Assembly (NCBI RefSeq): GCF_900095225.1
Contig: NZ_LT607417.1
Coordinates: forward strand, 332,737 to 396,736
Direction: 5' to 3'
DNA: 64,000 bases
From: Pseudomonas sp. UMAB-08
Lineage (GTDB): Bacteria > Pseudomonadota > Gammaproteobacteria > Pseudomonadales > Pseudomonadaceae
Shown in pieces: positions 39,717 to 48,592 of this stretch (position 1 is its first letter; each line of letters starts with the position of its first letter). A program made the translations under genes and the position numbers. The notes beneath the pieces are model-generated. The model searched no databases. It was not told the origin of the DNA and saw only the letters and a list, made by a program, of their open reading frames with translations.

Positions 39717-39776
39717 TGCCTGCGAAACGGGTTTATCCATCGGACACGAAGGCGCTAAACCCGACACTTCAGCCAA

Positions 39777-40385
39777 TCAAGGCGTGAACGCCAACGATGC
39801 AGGCGTATCAACGTCCCACAGCACGCCGGGGTCGTCGACCGGCACTTCCCGAACCCGCCCAGGCTGAAACAAGCGTTTTGCGCCCCGCTCGCCCGCCAAT
39901 GCCATCAACGGCAGGCAAAACTGACGGCCGAATGCTACGGGATGACCGTATTCTCCGGCGCTAACCGGCACACTGATGGATCCGTCTTCCAGCGACCCCA
40001 CCACCCGAACCAGGGTATCGGCCAAGATAAATGGCATATCCCCCAACACAACCAGCCAACCCCGATGGTCGGGCTGAGCGGTTACCGCCGCAGCGATGCT
40101 GTCGCCCATACCGCCTGACGCCAGCAACTCCACCTGGCAGCCATAACGCAGTCCCAGTTCAATGACCTCAAGACGCTCGGGACGGGTCAGTAGCACACAG
40201 TTATCCACAGCCCCTTTATCCACAGCCTCTTGCAGGCTCAGCAACACCTGCTCAAGCACCGGGCGCACAACGCCGTCGCGCCCGACACACGGCGCCAGCA
40301 ACTTATCCTGATCCGCGCCGGCAACGGCCCGGTAGCGACTGCCCTGCCCTGCGGCAAGTACCACCGCGCAGAGGGTTGTGCTCAA
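39777..40385 (-). CDS. MobA-like nucleotidyltransferase (MocA type)
   Basis: This 202-residue enzyme has the nucleotidyltransferase start VVLAAGQGSRYRA (about residues 8-20) and VLGDMPFI. Next to XdhC and a molybdenum hydroxylase, the likely role is CTP:molybdopterin cytidylyltransferase, making the MCD form of the cofactor used by this oxidase class. GTP use cannot be excluded. It overlaps the xdhC-like gene by four bases. Confidence 0.87.
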   Translation of the reverse strand: MSTTLCAVVLAAGQGSRYRAVAGADQDKLLAPCVGRDGVVRPVLEQVLLSLQEAVDKGAVDNCVLLTRPERLEVIELGLRYGCQVELLASGGMGDSIAAAVTAQPDHRGWLVVLGDMPFILADTLVRVVGSLEDGSISVPVSAGEYGHPVAFGRQFCLPLMALAGERGAKRLFQPGRVREVPVDDPGVLWDVDTPASLAFTP

Positions 40386-41368
40386 TGTGCAGTCTCTGCG
40401 CTGAGCGGTCTTTTCTGCTTCAAGGGAATGCCGTTTTTAAGGGCCACGATCTCTGCCATCAACGACAGCGCGATTTCTGCGGGGGTATGGCTGCCAATGT
40501 GCAGACCGATAGGCCCATGCAAACGTCCGATAACTTCAGCATCCATGCCCAGTTGAGCAAGGTTTTCCCGGCGCTTCTGGCTGGTGGCCCTCGACCCAAG
40601 CGCGCCCACGTAGAACGCGTTGGAACTCAATGCCGTGAGCAGGGCCATATCATCCAGGCGCGGGTCATGGGTCAGGGCAACGATGGCGGTGCGTTCATCG
40701 GGCTCGATGGTCAACACGGCATCGTCCGGCATGCCGGGCACGAAGCGCGCCTGCTGATCTTCCCAACCGTAGGCAAATTCCTTGCGCGGATCACAGATCA
40801 GCACGTCGAAATCCAGCAGATGGGCGATCTCGGCGACATACCGTGACAATTGCCCCGCGCCAATCAACATCAAACGCCAGCGCGGCCCATAGATTGTGCG
40901 CAGGGTCTGCCCATCGAACGTCACCCCCTCTTCACGATTGGCCGGGTGCAGGCTGACAGCGCCAGACTGCAGATTCAGCTCGCGAGCGACGATCTGATGA
41001 TCCTCGCAGCGCTGCAACACCTCGACAACCCACTGCACATCGCCGACCCACTCTTCGGTCAAACGCAGCGTGCCACCGCACGGCAGACCAAATCGGGCGG
41101 CCTCATCACGGGTCACGCCATAGGTCACCAGTTGCACGCCATCGCTGGCGTGAACACGCCCTTCCTGCAAGCGCGCAATCAGGTCGTCCTCGATGCAGCC
41201 ACCGGATACGGAGCCGATGACCATACCGTCGTCGCGCAAGGCCAGCATCGCGCCGGGCGGCCGAGGCGCGCTGCCCCAGGTCTGCACCACGCTGTACAAC
41301 AGCACGCGGTGTCCCGCGCGGCGCCATTCGAGCACGCTGCGCAGGACATTGAGGTCAACGCTGTCCAT
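40382..41368 (-). CDS. XdhC family molybdenum cofactor insertion protein
   Basis: XdhC-type proteins bind molybdenum cofactor, help sulfurate it and hand it to the apo-hydroxylase. The 328-residue protein starts at 41368, sharing one base with the stop of the large-subunit gene (TGATG). The N-terminal XdhC domain has GSAPRPPGAMLALRDDG and GSVSGGCIE. The C-terminal Rossmann domain has LIGAGQLSRYVAEIA and GALGSRATSQKR. Its position behind the hydroxylase genes supports a dedicated chaperone role. Confidence 0.9.
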   Translation of the reverse strand: MDSVDLNVLRSVLEWRRAGHRVLLYSVVQTWGSAPRPPGAMLALRDDGMVIGSVSGGCIEDDLIARLQEGRVHASDGVQLVTYGVTRDEAARFGLPCGGTLRLTEEWVGDVQWVVEVLQRCEDHQIVARELNLQSGAVSLHPANREEGVTFDGQTLRTIYGPRWRLMLIGAGQLSRYVAEIAHLLDFDVLICDPRKEFAYGWEDQQARFVPGMPDDAVLTIEPDERTAIVALTHDPRLDDMALLTALSSNAFYVGALGSRATSQKRRENLAQLGMDAEVIGRLHGPIGLHIGSHTPAEIALSLMAEIVALKNGIPLKQKRPLSAETAH

Positions 41369-43689
41369 CAGACCTTGGCCTGTTTCGCCTGCCAGCCGTT
41401 GAGCTGATAGCGAACCGGCAGGCTGCGGATCCGTTGGCCCGTGGCGGCGAAGATCGCGTTGCACAAGGCCGGCGCAATCGGCGGCACACCTGGCTCGCCA
41501 ACACCGCCCAACGGCACGTCACCGGCAGGGGTCACCAGGTGCACGGCGACGTGCTTGGGCGCCAGCGACATGCGCGCAACTTCGTACATATGGAAGTTGT
41601 CCTGTTGAACCTTGCCGTCCTTGAAGCTGATCTCGCCCAGCACCGCGTTGCCCAGGCCCATCACGCAAGCACCTTCGAACTGCGAACGAATCCGCTCCGG
41701 GTTGATCTGCGGCCCGCAATCCACGGCGATATCGGCTTTGTGCACAATCAAGGTCCCGTCATCCTTGACCTCGACTTCAATCACCGCCGCCACATAGGTG
41801 ACGAAGCTGTAATGCGCTGCCAGGCCCAGACCACGACCCTTGGGCAATTTACGCCCCCAATCGGCTTCCTTGGCGGCCCGCTCGATCACTGCACGCAAAC
41901 GCGCGGTATCAATCGGGTAACGCTCCGGCGATTCACCGTAATTCCACTCTTCGCTGAGGGTGCGTGGATCAATCTGCCGATCCGGACCCAGGAGTTTGAG
42001 CTGATATTTCAGCGGATCCTGATTCGCTTTGGCCGCCAGTTCATCGATAAAGCTCTGTACCGCAAACCCGTGGGGAATGTTCGATACCGAGCGGTACCAG
42101 CCCACACGGGTATGCGCAACGGCTTCGGGGTTTTCCAGGCGGACATTGGGGATTGCGTACGGCATGTTGGTGAAGCCCATGCCCAGTTCGAACGCACCCT
42201 CGTTCTTGACCCCCGGTGCGAACAGCGCGGTGATACTCGGCGCTACGGTGCGGTGCAACCAGCCAGACGGCATGCCGTCCTCATTGAGGCTGGCCTTGAG
42301 GTATTCCGCCGACACCGTGTGGAAGTAAGAGTTATGCACATCGTCTTCACGCGTCCATTGGACCCGCACCGCTTTACCAGGCATGGCTTTGGCAAGGATC
42401 GCCGCTTCGATCACGAAGTCCGGTTTGGATTTGCGCCCGAAACCGCCGCCCAGCAAGGTGACATTGACCGTGACCTTGTCGAAGTGGATGCCCAGACGGT
42501 CCGCGATCCGCGTGCGGGTCACTTGCGGCGCCTGGCTCGGCGCCCAGGCTTCGCAGACGCCATCCTGGAAACGGGCGATGGCAACCATCGGCTCCATCGG
42601 CGATTGCGCCAGATGCGGCAAGTAATACGACGCGTCGAGCGTGCTGTGAGCCTTGCTCAGGGCGGCGTCGATATCACCGGTGCTGCGGACCACTTTGCCT
42701 GGCTTCTGCGCGGCGGCTTCAATTTCCTTGCGGTAAGCAACCGAGTCGTAACTGGCGTTGACGCCATCGTCCCACTCTATTTTCAGCGCATCACGGCCTT
42801 TGATCGCGGCCCAGGTGTTGCTGGCGATCACCGCCACACCGCCCAGCGGCTGGAACTCGGAAGGCAGCGGGCTGCTCTCGATTTCCATGACTTTGATCAC
42901 GCCGGGTACTTTCAGGGCAGCGCTGGAATCAACGGATTTAACCTTGCCGCCATACACCCGTGGCCGCGCAATGGTGGCGTAGAGCATGCCGTCGAAATGC
43001 ACGTCAGCGCCATAAATCGCCCGGCCATTGACGATGTCATCACCATCGAGGGCGCGCGTTGCTTCCTTGCCGATGTAACGGAACTCGGAAGGCTGCTTGA
43101 GGCGCAGGCTGTCACGGGCAGGCACGGCCAACGCACCGGCAGCCGTGGCCAGCTCGCCATAACCCAACTCACGGCCCGTGGGCTTGTGGATAACTTTATG
43201 CAGCTGCGCGTGGCATTCGGCCAACGGCACTTTCCACTGATTGGCAGCGGCTTGTTCGAGCATGGTCCGTGCAGCAGCACCGCAGCGGCGCATCGGCTCA
43301 TACCAGTGGCGCATGCTGCGCGAACCGTCGGTGTCCTGGTTGCCGAAGCGTACCTCGTCACCGGGTGCCTGCTTGACCTTGACCCGCGCCCAATCGGCTT
43401 CCAGTTCGTCCGCGACCACCATGCTCAGGCTGCTGCGAATGCCCTGGCCCATTTCGGAACGGTTGCACGTCACAGTTACGGTGCCGTCTGCATCGATGCT
43501 GACGTAGACCTTGGGGTCGTCGACCGAACCGTGCGGCATGCCGTCGGCGCCGAACTTCTTCTCATCGGCAAAGGCATCCTGCCAACCCCAACTGGCAGCC
43601 AGTACCAGCGCGCTGGTTGCGCCGACACCTTTAAGGAAGCCGCGACGGCTCAAATTATTCAGGGCGAAATCGTTCAGGGACTGGCTCAT
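41368..43689 (-). CDS. Tat-exported molybdopterin hydroxylase large subunit (IorB/aldehyde oxidase type)
   Basis: The 773-residue protein carries the molybdenum active site of a two-subunit hydroxylase acting on aldehydes or N-heterocycles. A twin-arginine signal (LSRRGFLKG, residues 13-21, then a hydrophobic stretch) sends the folded complex to the periplasm. Family motifs include [31 protein letters not shown] and the catalytic-Glu motif [13 protein letters not shown]. IorB-like proteins carry the whole large-subunit function in one chain. No cytochrome c subunit is present, so the electron acceptor is unknown. It overlaps the small-subunit gene by four bases. Confidence 0.92.
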   Translation of the reverse strand: MSQSLNDFALNNLSRRGFLKGVGATSALVLAASWGWQDAFADEKKFGADGMPHGSVDDPKVYVSIDADGTVTVTCNRSEMGQGIRSSLSMVVADELEADWARVKVKQAPGDEVRFGNQDTDGSRSMRHWYEPMRRCGAAARTMLEQAAANQWKVPLAECHAQLHKVIHKPTGRELGYGELATAAGALAVPARDSLRLKQPSEFRYIGKEATRALDGDDIVNGRAIYGADVHFDGMLYATIARPRVYGGKVKSVDSSAALKVPGVIKVMEIESSPLPSEFQPLGGVAVIASNTWAAIKGRDALKIEWDDGVNASYDSVAYRKEIEAAAQKPGKVVRSTGDIDAALSKAHSTLDASYYLPHLAQSPMEPMVAIARFQDGVCEAWAPSQAPQVTRTRIADRLGIHFDKVTVNVTLLGGGFGRKSKPDFVIEAAILAKAMPGKAVRVQWTREDDVHNSYFHTVSAEYLKASLNEDGMPSGWLHRTVAPSITALFAPGVKNEGAFELGMGFTNMPYAIPNVRLENPEAVAHTRVGWYRSVSNIPHGFAVQSFIDELAAKANQDPLKYQLKLLGPDRQIDPRTLSEEWNYGESPERYPIDTARLRAVIERAAKEADWGRKLPKGRGLGLAAHYSFVTYVAAVIEVEVKDDGTLIVHKADIAVDCGPQINPERIRSQFEGACVMGLGNAVLGEISFKDGKVQQDNFHMYEVARMSLAPKHVAVHLVTPAGDVPLGGVGEPGVPPIAPALCNAIFAATGQRIRSLPVRYQLNGWQAKQAKV

Positions 43690-44156
43690 GCCTTGGCCTC
43701 CTTCAGGTGAGTCGCGGCCTGATGGATCGCGGTTTTGATCCGGTTATAGGTACCGCAACGGCAGATATTGCCAGCCATATAGTCTTCAATCTGAGCATCG
43801 CTGGGTGCCGGATTGCTCTTGAGCAAGGCGGTCGCGGACATGATTTGCCCACCCTGACAGAAACCGCACTGGGCCACGCCGTTGTCGAGCCAGGCTTGCT
43901 GCACCACTTGACCGACCGGATCGCTGTGCAGGTTATCGATGGTAGTGACCGGTTGACCGACCACGCTGCCGATCGGGGTGACACATGAGCGCGCGGGCTC
44001 ACCGTTGATGTGGATGGTGCAGGCACCACACACGCCCATGCCACAGCCGAATTTGGTCCCGGTGTAACCCGCGATGTCCCGGATAGCCCACAGCAGCGGC
44101 ATATCGTCAGTCGCATCCAATTGGTGATCTTTGCCATTGAGATTCAGGGTAATCAT
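43686..44156 (-). CDS. 2Fe-2S subunit of the molybdopterin hydroxylase (IorA type)
   Basis: The 156-residue electron-transfer subunit has two 2Fe-2S sites. The plant-ferredoxin type site is CGMGVCGACTIHINGE plus a later Cys in ARSC. The second, helical site is CGFCQGGQ with CRCGTYNRI. It has no signal of its own, so it should be exported bound to the large subunit. It is the first gene of the cassette. The leader contains a strong hairpin (44249-44269). Confidence 0.94.
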   Translation of the reverse strand: MITLNLNGKDHQLDATDDMPLLWAIRDIAGYTGTKFGCGMGVCGACTIHINGEPARSCVTPIGSVVGQPVTTIDNLHSDPVGQVVQQAWLDNGVAQCGFCQGGQIMSATALLKSNPAPSDAQIEDYMAGNICRCGTYNRIKTAIHQAATHLKEAKA

Positions 44157-44248
44157 GGAGCACGCCGCCTATTTATCAGGGGTTCGAGACGAGCGATCTT
44201 TCTCTGGATTCAGCTCTTTGGCTGAGGCAGATCGGCTCAGGCTAATAC

Positions 44249-44269
44249 AGGACCGTGTCGCACGGTCCT
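44249..44269. promoter_or_regulatory. Perfect dyad upstream of the hydroxylase operon
   Basis: AGGACCGTG (44249-44257) and CACGGTCCT (44261-44269) form a nine-base inverted repeat with a three-base spacer, 93 bases before the small-subunit start. It may be an operator or a leader hairpin. No T-run follows. The rest of the 269-base gap (44157-44425) is unremarkable. Confidence 0.5.
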
Positions 44270-44425
44270 CGGTTCGGATGCATCAACAAGTCGCTCGCTT
44301 TACACGTATCGATAGCAAGCTAACTAAAAGCGTTTAAGCGAACGAGTCCGCCTCAGGGATTCTGATGGTTCTAATGAAACAGGAACAAAGTGAGGGTAGA
44401 GAATAGCCCTAAACGCAGCCGAACC

Positions 44426-45451
44426 TTAGTAAAGGTTCGGCTCCATTTCCAATTGCACGTTATAGCGCTGGGCGATGTCGTTTTGAATACGTTGCGCCAG
44501 GTTCAGCAGTTGCAACCCGGTGGCGTTACCATAATTGACCAACACCAGTGACTGCAGGCGATGTACCCCCGCCCCGTTGCCCGCGTCGCGATACCCTTTC
44601 CACCCCGCGTGTTCAATCAGCCAGCCCGCAGCCAGCTTCACTTGACCATCGGCCTGTGGATAAGCAATCAGACCCGGGTAGTGGCGCTTCAGTTCAGCAG
44701 CCAGTGCCGCAGGTACCAACGGATTCTTGAAAAAACTGCCGGCATTGCCCAATACGGCCGGGTCCGGCAGTTTTTCGCTGCGGATCGCGCAGATCGCCAG
44801 ACTGACATCCTTGGGCGTCGGTTGACCGATGCCCTGTTCATCCAGACGCTGACGCACCGGGCCGTATTCCAGATGCAGGTGCGCCGCGCGACTCAGCACA
44901 AAGCGCACGCGCAGAATCACCCAGCGCCCTGTTTCGCGCTTGAACACGCTGTCGCGGTAAGCAAAGGCGCAGTCACCGAGGGAAAACTCAAGCAACTGGC
45001 CTGTCTGGCGGTCCAGCGCCGTCAGGCTGTGGAATACATCCTTGATCTCGACACCATAGGCACCGATGTTCTGCATCGGCGCAGCGCCCACGGTGCCGGG
45101 AATCAGGCTGAGGTTTTCCAGGCCGGACAGGCCCTGCTCAAGGCTCCACAACACAAAGGGATGCCAAAGCTCACCCGCCTCGGCTTCGACGATGACCTGC
45201 TCGCCATCGTCGGCAAGTAGACGAACGCCGCGACTGGCCATACGCAGCACCAGTGCCTGAATATCGGCCGTCAGCAACAGATTGCTGCCACCGCCAATGA
45301 CCAGCAATGGCAATCCGTGTTCAGCCGAAAACGCCAATGCCTGACGCACCTCATCGTCGCTGCGGGCCTCGGCGAACGCTTTGGCCTGCACGCCAACGCC
45401 AAAGGTGTTGAAAGGCTTGAGGGAAACGGCGGACTGCACCTGCAAAGTCAT
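44426..45451 (-). CDS. murB: UDP-N-acetylenolpyruvoylglucosamine reductase
   Basis: MurB makes UDP-N-acetylmuramic acid, the peptidoglycan precursor, using NADPH and FAD. The 341-residue type I enzyme shows NTFGVGVQA, the FAD-site GGGSNLLL, IPGTVGAAPMQNIGAYG with the proton-donor region, and AGSFFKNP. The C-terminal Glu motif lies in LEMEPNLY. The ATG at 45451 shares one base with the kdsB stop. In P. aeruginosa ptpA lies between these genes, as I recall; it is absent here. Confidence 0.96.
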   Translation of the reverse strand: MTLQVQSAVSLKPFNTFGVGVQAKAFAEARSDDEVRQALAFSAEHGLPLLVIGGGSNLLLTADIQALVLRMASRGVRLLADDGEQVIVEAEAGELWHPFVLWSLEQGLSGLENLSLIPGTVGAAPMQNIGAYGVEIKDVFHSLTALDRQTGQLLEFSLGDCAFAYRDSVFKRETGRWVILRVRFVLSRAAHLHLEYGPVRQRLDEQGIGQPTPKDVSLAICAIRSEKLPDPAVLGNAGSFFKNPLVPAALAAELKRHYPGLIAYPQADGQVKLAAGWLIEHAGWKGYRDAGNGAGVHRLQSLVLVNYGNATGLQLLNLAQRIQNDIAQRYNVQLEMEPNLY

Positions 45452-46215
45452 CAAACCTCCAGCAAGCGGCGCACGCGCTCAAGGTCTTCAGCGGTGTCGA
45501 CACCGGCCGGCGGCGCTTCCACCGCATCGGCGACGTGAATCCGTACGCCATGCCATAGGGCACGCAGTTGCTCCAGGCTCTCGGTGTCTTCCAGCCAGCA
45601 CGGGCCCCAACTGACGAAGTCGTGAAGGAAACCCGCACGGTAGGCGTAGATCCCGATATGTCGACGATAGGGCACGCCGGCCGGCAACTGATCGCGATTC
45701 TTGGCCAGGGCATCACGCGCCCAAGGCAAGGGTGCGCGGCTGAACGTCAGGGCCAGGCCATTGAGATCAGCCACGACCTTGACCACGTTCGGATTAAACA
45801 GGCTGGCGACATCATCGATCGGTTCGGCCAGGGTCGACATCCGCGCTTCCGGATGCGCAGCGAGGTTGTCCGCCACTTGATCGATCACCGCAGGCGGGAT
45901 CATCGGCTCATCGCCCTGCACGTTGACCACAATAGCGTCGGGTGCCAGGCCCAGTTGAGCGGCGACTTCGGCCAGTCGGTCGGTGCCGGAGTTGTGATCG
46001 TCACGGGTCAGCAGCACTTCGGCGCCAAAACCACGGCAAGCCTCGACGATGCGCGCATCATCAGTGGCCACTACCACGCGCTCAGCGCTGCTTTTACACG
46101 CCTGTTCCCAGACATGCTGGATCATCGGCTTGCCAGCGATCATTTTCAGGGGTTTGCCGGGGAAACGGCTGGAGCCGAAACGTGCCGGAATGACAACAGT
46201 GAACACTGCAGTCAT
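45451..46215 (-). CDS. kdsB: 3-deoxy-manno-octulosonate cytidylyltransferase
   Basis: KdsB activates KDO to CMP-KDO for lipopolysaccharide core synthesis. The 254-residue protein starts [17 protein letters not shown], and contains [16 protein letters not shown] and [11 protein letters not shown], all family signatures. It overlaps the Trm112-like gene by four bases. Confidence 0.97.
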   Translation of the reverse strand: MTAVFTVVIPARFGSSRFPGKPLKMIAGKPMIQHVWEQACKSSAERVVVATDDARIVEACRGFGAEVLLTRDDHNSGTDRLAEVAAQLGLAPDAIVVNVQGDEPMIPPAVIDQVADNLAAHPEARMSTLAEPIDDVASLFNPNVVKVVADLNGLALTFSRAPLPWARDALAKNRDQLPAGVPYRRHIGIYAYRAGFLHDFVSWGPCWLEDTESLEQLRALWHGVRIHVADAVEAPPAGVDTAEDLERVRRLLEV

Positions 46216-46397
46216 TTATCCAGACGCTCTTCGGTGGACAGGGTGCGCGCTTCGCTTTCCAGCATCACCGGAATGCCATCACGAATCGGATAGGCCAGGC
46301 CAGCGCCTTTGCTGATCAGCTCGGTTTTGTCGGCGCTGAGCTTGAGCGGCCCTTTGCAGATAGGGCAAGCGAGGATGTCGAGCAATTTGGTGTCCAT
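46212..46397 (-). CDS. Trm112 family protein (YcaR type)
   Basis: A 61-residue protein starting [20 protein letters not shown], with AGGA eight bases upstream. The CPIC pair is a remnant of a Trm112-like zinc site; the second cysteine pair is missing. Eukaryotic Trm112 activates methyltransferases, but the bacterial form between lpxK and kdsB has no settled function. The longer frame upstream of 46397 has no ribosome site. Confidence 0.93.
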   Translation of the reverse strand: MDTKLLDILACPICKGPLKLSADKTELISKGAGLAYPIRDGIPVMLESEARTLSTEERLDK

Positions 46398-46423
46398 AAG
46401 AAATCCTGTGGTGCTGCTGTTAT

Positions 46424-47446
46424 TTATGGAGAAAGCGGAGACAGTGACGAAAAGGGCAACAGGCGTAACAACTGCGAATCGAACCAACAGACGAAGGCGG
46501 CCGAAGGCTCCGCATCCACAGCCAGATACCACCAATCATCAGCGGCGAAGGTCCGGCACTTCACGGCGTCCTTCTCGGTCATGATCAGTGGCAACGACGG
46601 TGTGAACGTCAACGCCTGCGCGCTATAAACTGCATGGTCGGCGAACGCGTGGGGAACAGGCTGCCAGTGTAGCCCTTCGAGGGTGTTGAAGAAACGTTGT
46701 GGATTGCCAATACCGGCCACCGCATGCAGCGCTTGTCCGGCCGGAAAGTGATCCAGCGACAGACGCTCGCCGCTGCGCAGGTTGACTAGGGCGGTGGGCT
46801 TGAGAGCAAAGGCGAAGCCGTCTTCGCGGTCGCTGGCGGCGCCGTTATAAAGCACCGCATCGACGCTGCTCAGGCGCTCCATCGGTTCGCGCAGGGGCCC
46901 AGCGGGCAGGCAGCGGCGATTACCCAGGCCGCGAACGGCATCGATCAATACCAGTTCCAGATCCCGGGCCAGACGATAATGTTGCAGGCCGTCGTCGCTC
47001 AGGATCAGGTCCAGCGGCTCGGCATCGAGCAAGGCACGCACGGCGCGACTGCGGTCCGGGTCAATCATCAGGGCTACACCGCTGCGCTGCACGATCAACA
47101 GCGGTTCGTCACCGGCCTCGCTGGCACTCTGCCCGACACGGACCCGCCACGGGAAACTCGGCGGTGTGGCGCCATACCCCCGGCTGACCACCCCGACCCG
47201 CAGACCCTGGCGGCGACAGTGCTCGATCAACCACAGGATCATCGGCGTCTTGCCGGTACCGCCCACCGTGACGTTACCCACCACCAGCACCGGGACCGAC
47301 GCCTTATAGATGTCGCCTTCACCAGCCAGGAAGCGCGCCCGTTTGTTCTGCACCACTCGCCGGTACACCCATTCCAGCGGGCGTAACAGGCCAAGCGCAG
47401 GATGGCCGGTGTACCAGGCATTGAGTAAGCGGTCGGTCAGCGCCAT
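46424..47446 (-). CDS. lpxK: Tetraacyldisaccharide 4'-kinase
   Basis: LpxK phosphorylates the lipid A precursor at 4' in the inner membrane. The 340-residue protein has the P-loop [13 protein letters not shown] (about residues 57-69), GVVSRGYGA and [14 protein letters not shown]. The N-terminus has a membrane-associating helix. Its ATG shares one base with the exbD stop. Confidence 0.96.
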   Translation of the reverse strand: MALTDRLLNAWYTGHPALGLLRPLEWVYRRVVQNKRARFLAGEGDIYKASVPVLVVGNVTVGGTGKTPMILWLIEHCRRQGLRVGVVSRGYGATPPSFPWRVRVGQSASEAGDEPLLIVQRSGVALMIDPDRSRAVRALLDAEPLDLILSDDGLQHYRLARDLELVLIDAVRGLGNRRCLPAGPLREPMERLSSVDAVLYNGAASDREDGFAFALKPTALVNLRSGERLSLDHFPAGQALHAVAGIGNPQRFFNTLEGLHWQPVPHAFADHAVYSAQALTFTPSLPLIMTEKDAVKCRTFAADDWWYLAVDAEPSAAFVCWFDSQLLRLLPFSSLSPLSP

Positions 47447-47877
47447 CAGTTAGCCGTTGGCGCCTCGACGGTGGTCATGCGCAGGTGGCTGAAACCCAGC
47501 TTGCCCGCCGCATCCATCGCTGTGATAACTGCCTGGTGAGGGGTTTTGCCGTCGGCGCTGATCGAGAGCGGCAGTGTCGTGTCACCTGCCGACTCCTTCT
47601 GCAGCGCGTCGATCAGCGTTGGTAGATCATTCTTGGGCAGCAACCGATTGTTCAGCGAATAGACGCCATCGGCACTGATCGCGATGTCCAGGTGTTTGAG
47701 TTCCGAATCGGTTTCCGGGCTGCCGGTGACCGCTTGCGGCAATTCGACGCGTAACTGGGTCTCACGGGTAAACGTGGTGGTGACAACGAAGAACAGCAGC
47801 AGGATAAACACCACGTCGATCAACGACACGAGGTTGATGTCGATGATCTCCCGCGGTTTACGGCGGCGGAATTTCAC
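47446..47877 (-). CDS. ExbD/TolR family protein
   Basis: The 143-residue protein has a short cytoplasmic N-terminus, one membrane helix (about residues 15-36: [19 protein letters not shown]) with the proton-path Asp, and a periplasmic domain. With the ExbB/TolQ-like gene it forms a proton-driven motor. In this position between comEC and lpxK the pair serves an unproven partner; no tonB is nearby. It overlaps the ExbB gene by four bases. Confidence 0.93.
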   Translation of the reverse strand: MKFRRRKPREIIDINLVSLIDVVFILLLFFVVTTTFTRETQLRVELPQAVTGSPETDSELKHLDIAISADGVYSLNNRLLPKNDLPTLIDALQKESAGDTTLPLSISADGKTPHQAVITAMDAAGKLGFSHLRMTTVEAPTAN

Positions 47878-48509
47878 GCTTTACCCTCGGTCAGATCGAC
47901 GTCACGGTCGCCCTGCACCACTTCGACCAGCTTGATCGCTTCCTGCTCCATGCCCACCACCAGTTCATCGACCCGACTTTGCAGGAACCGGTGGAAGAAG
48001 ATAGCAGGAATACCGACCATCAGGCCGGAAGCGGTACAGATCAGGGCTTTGGAAATACCGCCGGCCAATATCGCCGCATTGGTGGTCATGCCCGAGTTCA
48101 CGAACGAACCGAAGATATCGATCATGCCCAGCACCGTCCCCAGCAAGCCGAGCAACGGCGCCATGGCAGCAATGGTGCCCAGGGCACTCAGGTAACGCTC
48201 GAGTTCATGAATGACCCGCGCCGCAGCCTCTTCGATGCACTCTTTCATGATCTCGCGACCATGCCTGGAGTTTGCCAGACCGGCCGCCAGAATCTCGCCC
48301 AGCGGCGAATCAGCGCGCAGTTCCCTGAGCTTGTCGCTGGTGAGCTGCTTGTCTTTGATCCAGCGCCACACCTGACCGAGCAAATGCGGCGGGGTGATGC
48401 GGCTGGCACGCAACGTCCAGAGCCGCTCGATGACGATCGCGACAGCAGCGATGGAACTCAGAATGATTGGCAGCATCATCCAACCGCCTGATTTGACCAG
48501 TTCCCACAC
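47874..48509 (-). CDS. MotA/TolQ/ExbB family proton channel protein
   Basis: This inner-membrane motor subunit has three helices: about residues 10-28, 110-135 and 155-180. I start it at the GTG at 48509 (211 residues, WELVKSGGWMMLPIIL after the start), because AAGGGG lies eight bases upstream and relatives begin there. Conserved stretches are GTIAAMAPLLGLLGTVLGMID and ISKALICTASGLMVGIPAI. It works with the ExbD-like protein encoded next. Confidence 0.93.
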   Translation of the reverse strand: MWELVKSGGWMMLPIILSSIAAVAIVIERLWTLRASRITPPHLLGQVWRWIKDKQLTSDKLRELRADSPLGEILAAGLANSRHGREIMKECIEEAAARVIHELERYLSALGTIAAMAPLLGLLGTVLGMIDIFGSFVNSGMTTNAAILAGGISKALICTASGLMVGIPAIFFHRFLQSRVDELVVGMEQEAIKLVEVVQGDRDVDLTEGKA

Positions 48510-48592
48510 AGTGACGACCCCTTGAAAAAAGTGGCGCCACTCTACCATAGGGCCGCCCGCTCGCCGAACCCCGCGATGAATAACCGCCCTGA

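Noticed and set aside
41434..43710. 758-residue open frame antisense to the hydroxylase large subunit
   Set aside because: Complement of a gene with clear Tat signal and molybdenum-site motifs.
44131..44337. 68-residue frame in the hydroxylase-murB gap
   Set aside because: It overlaps the start of the small-subunit gene antisense, has no ribosome site and no family resemblance.
46398..46535. N-terminal extension of the Trm112-like protein
   Set aside because: The extension lies inside the end of lpxK antisense-like sequence context, has no ribosome site, and relatives start at MDTKLLD.
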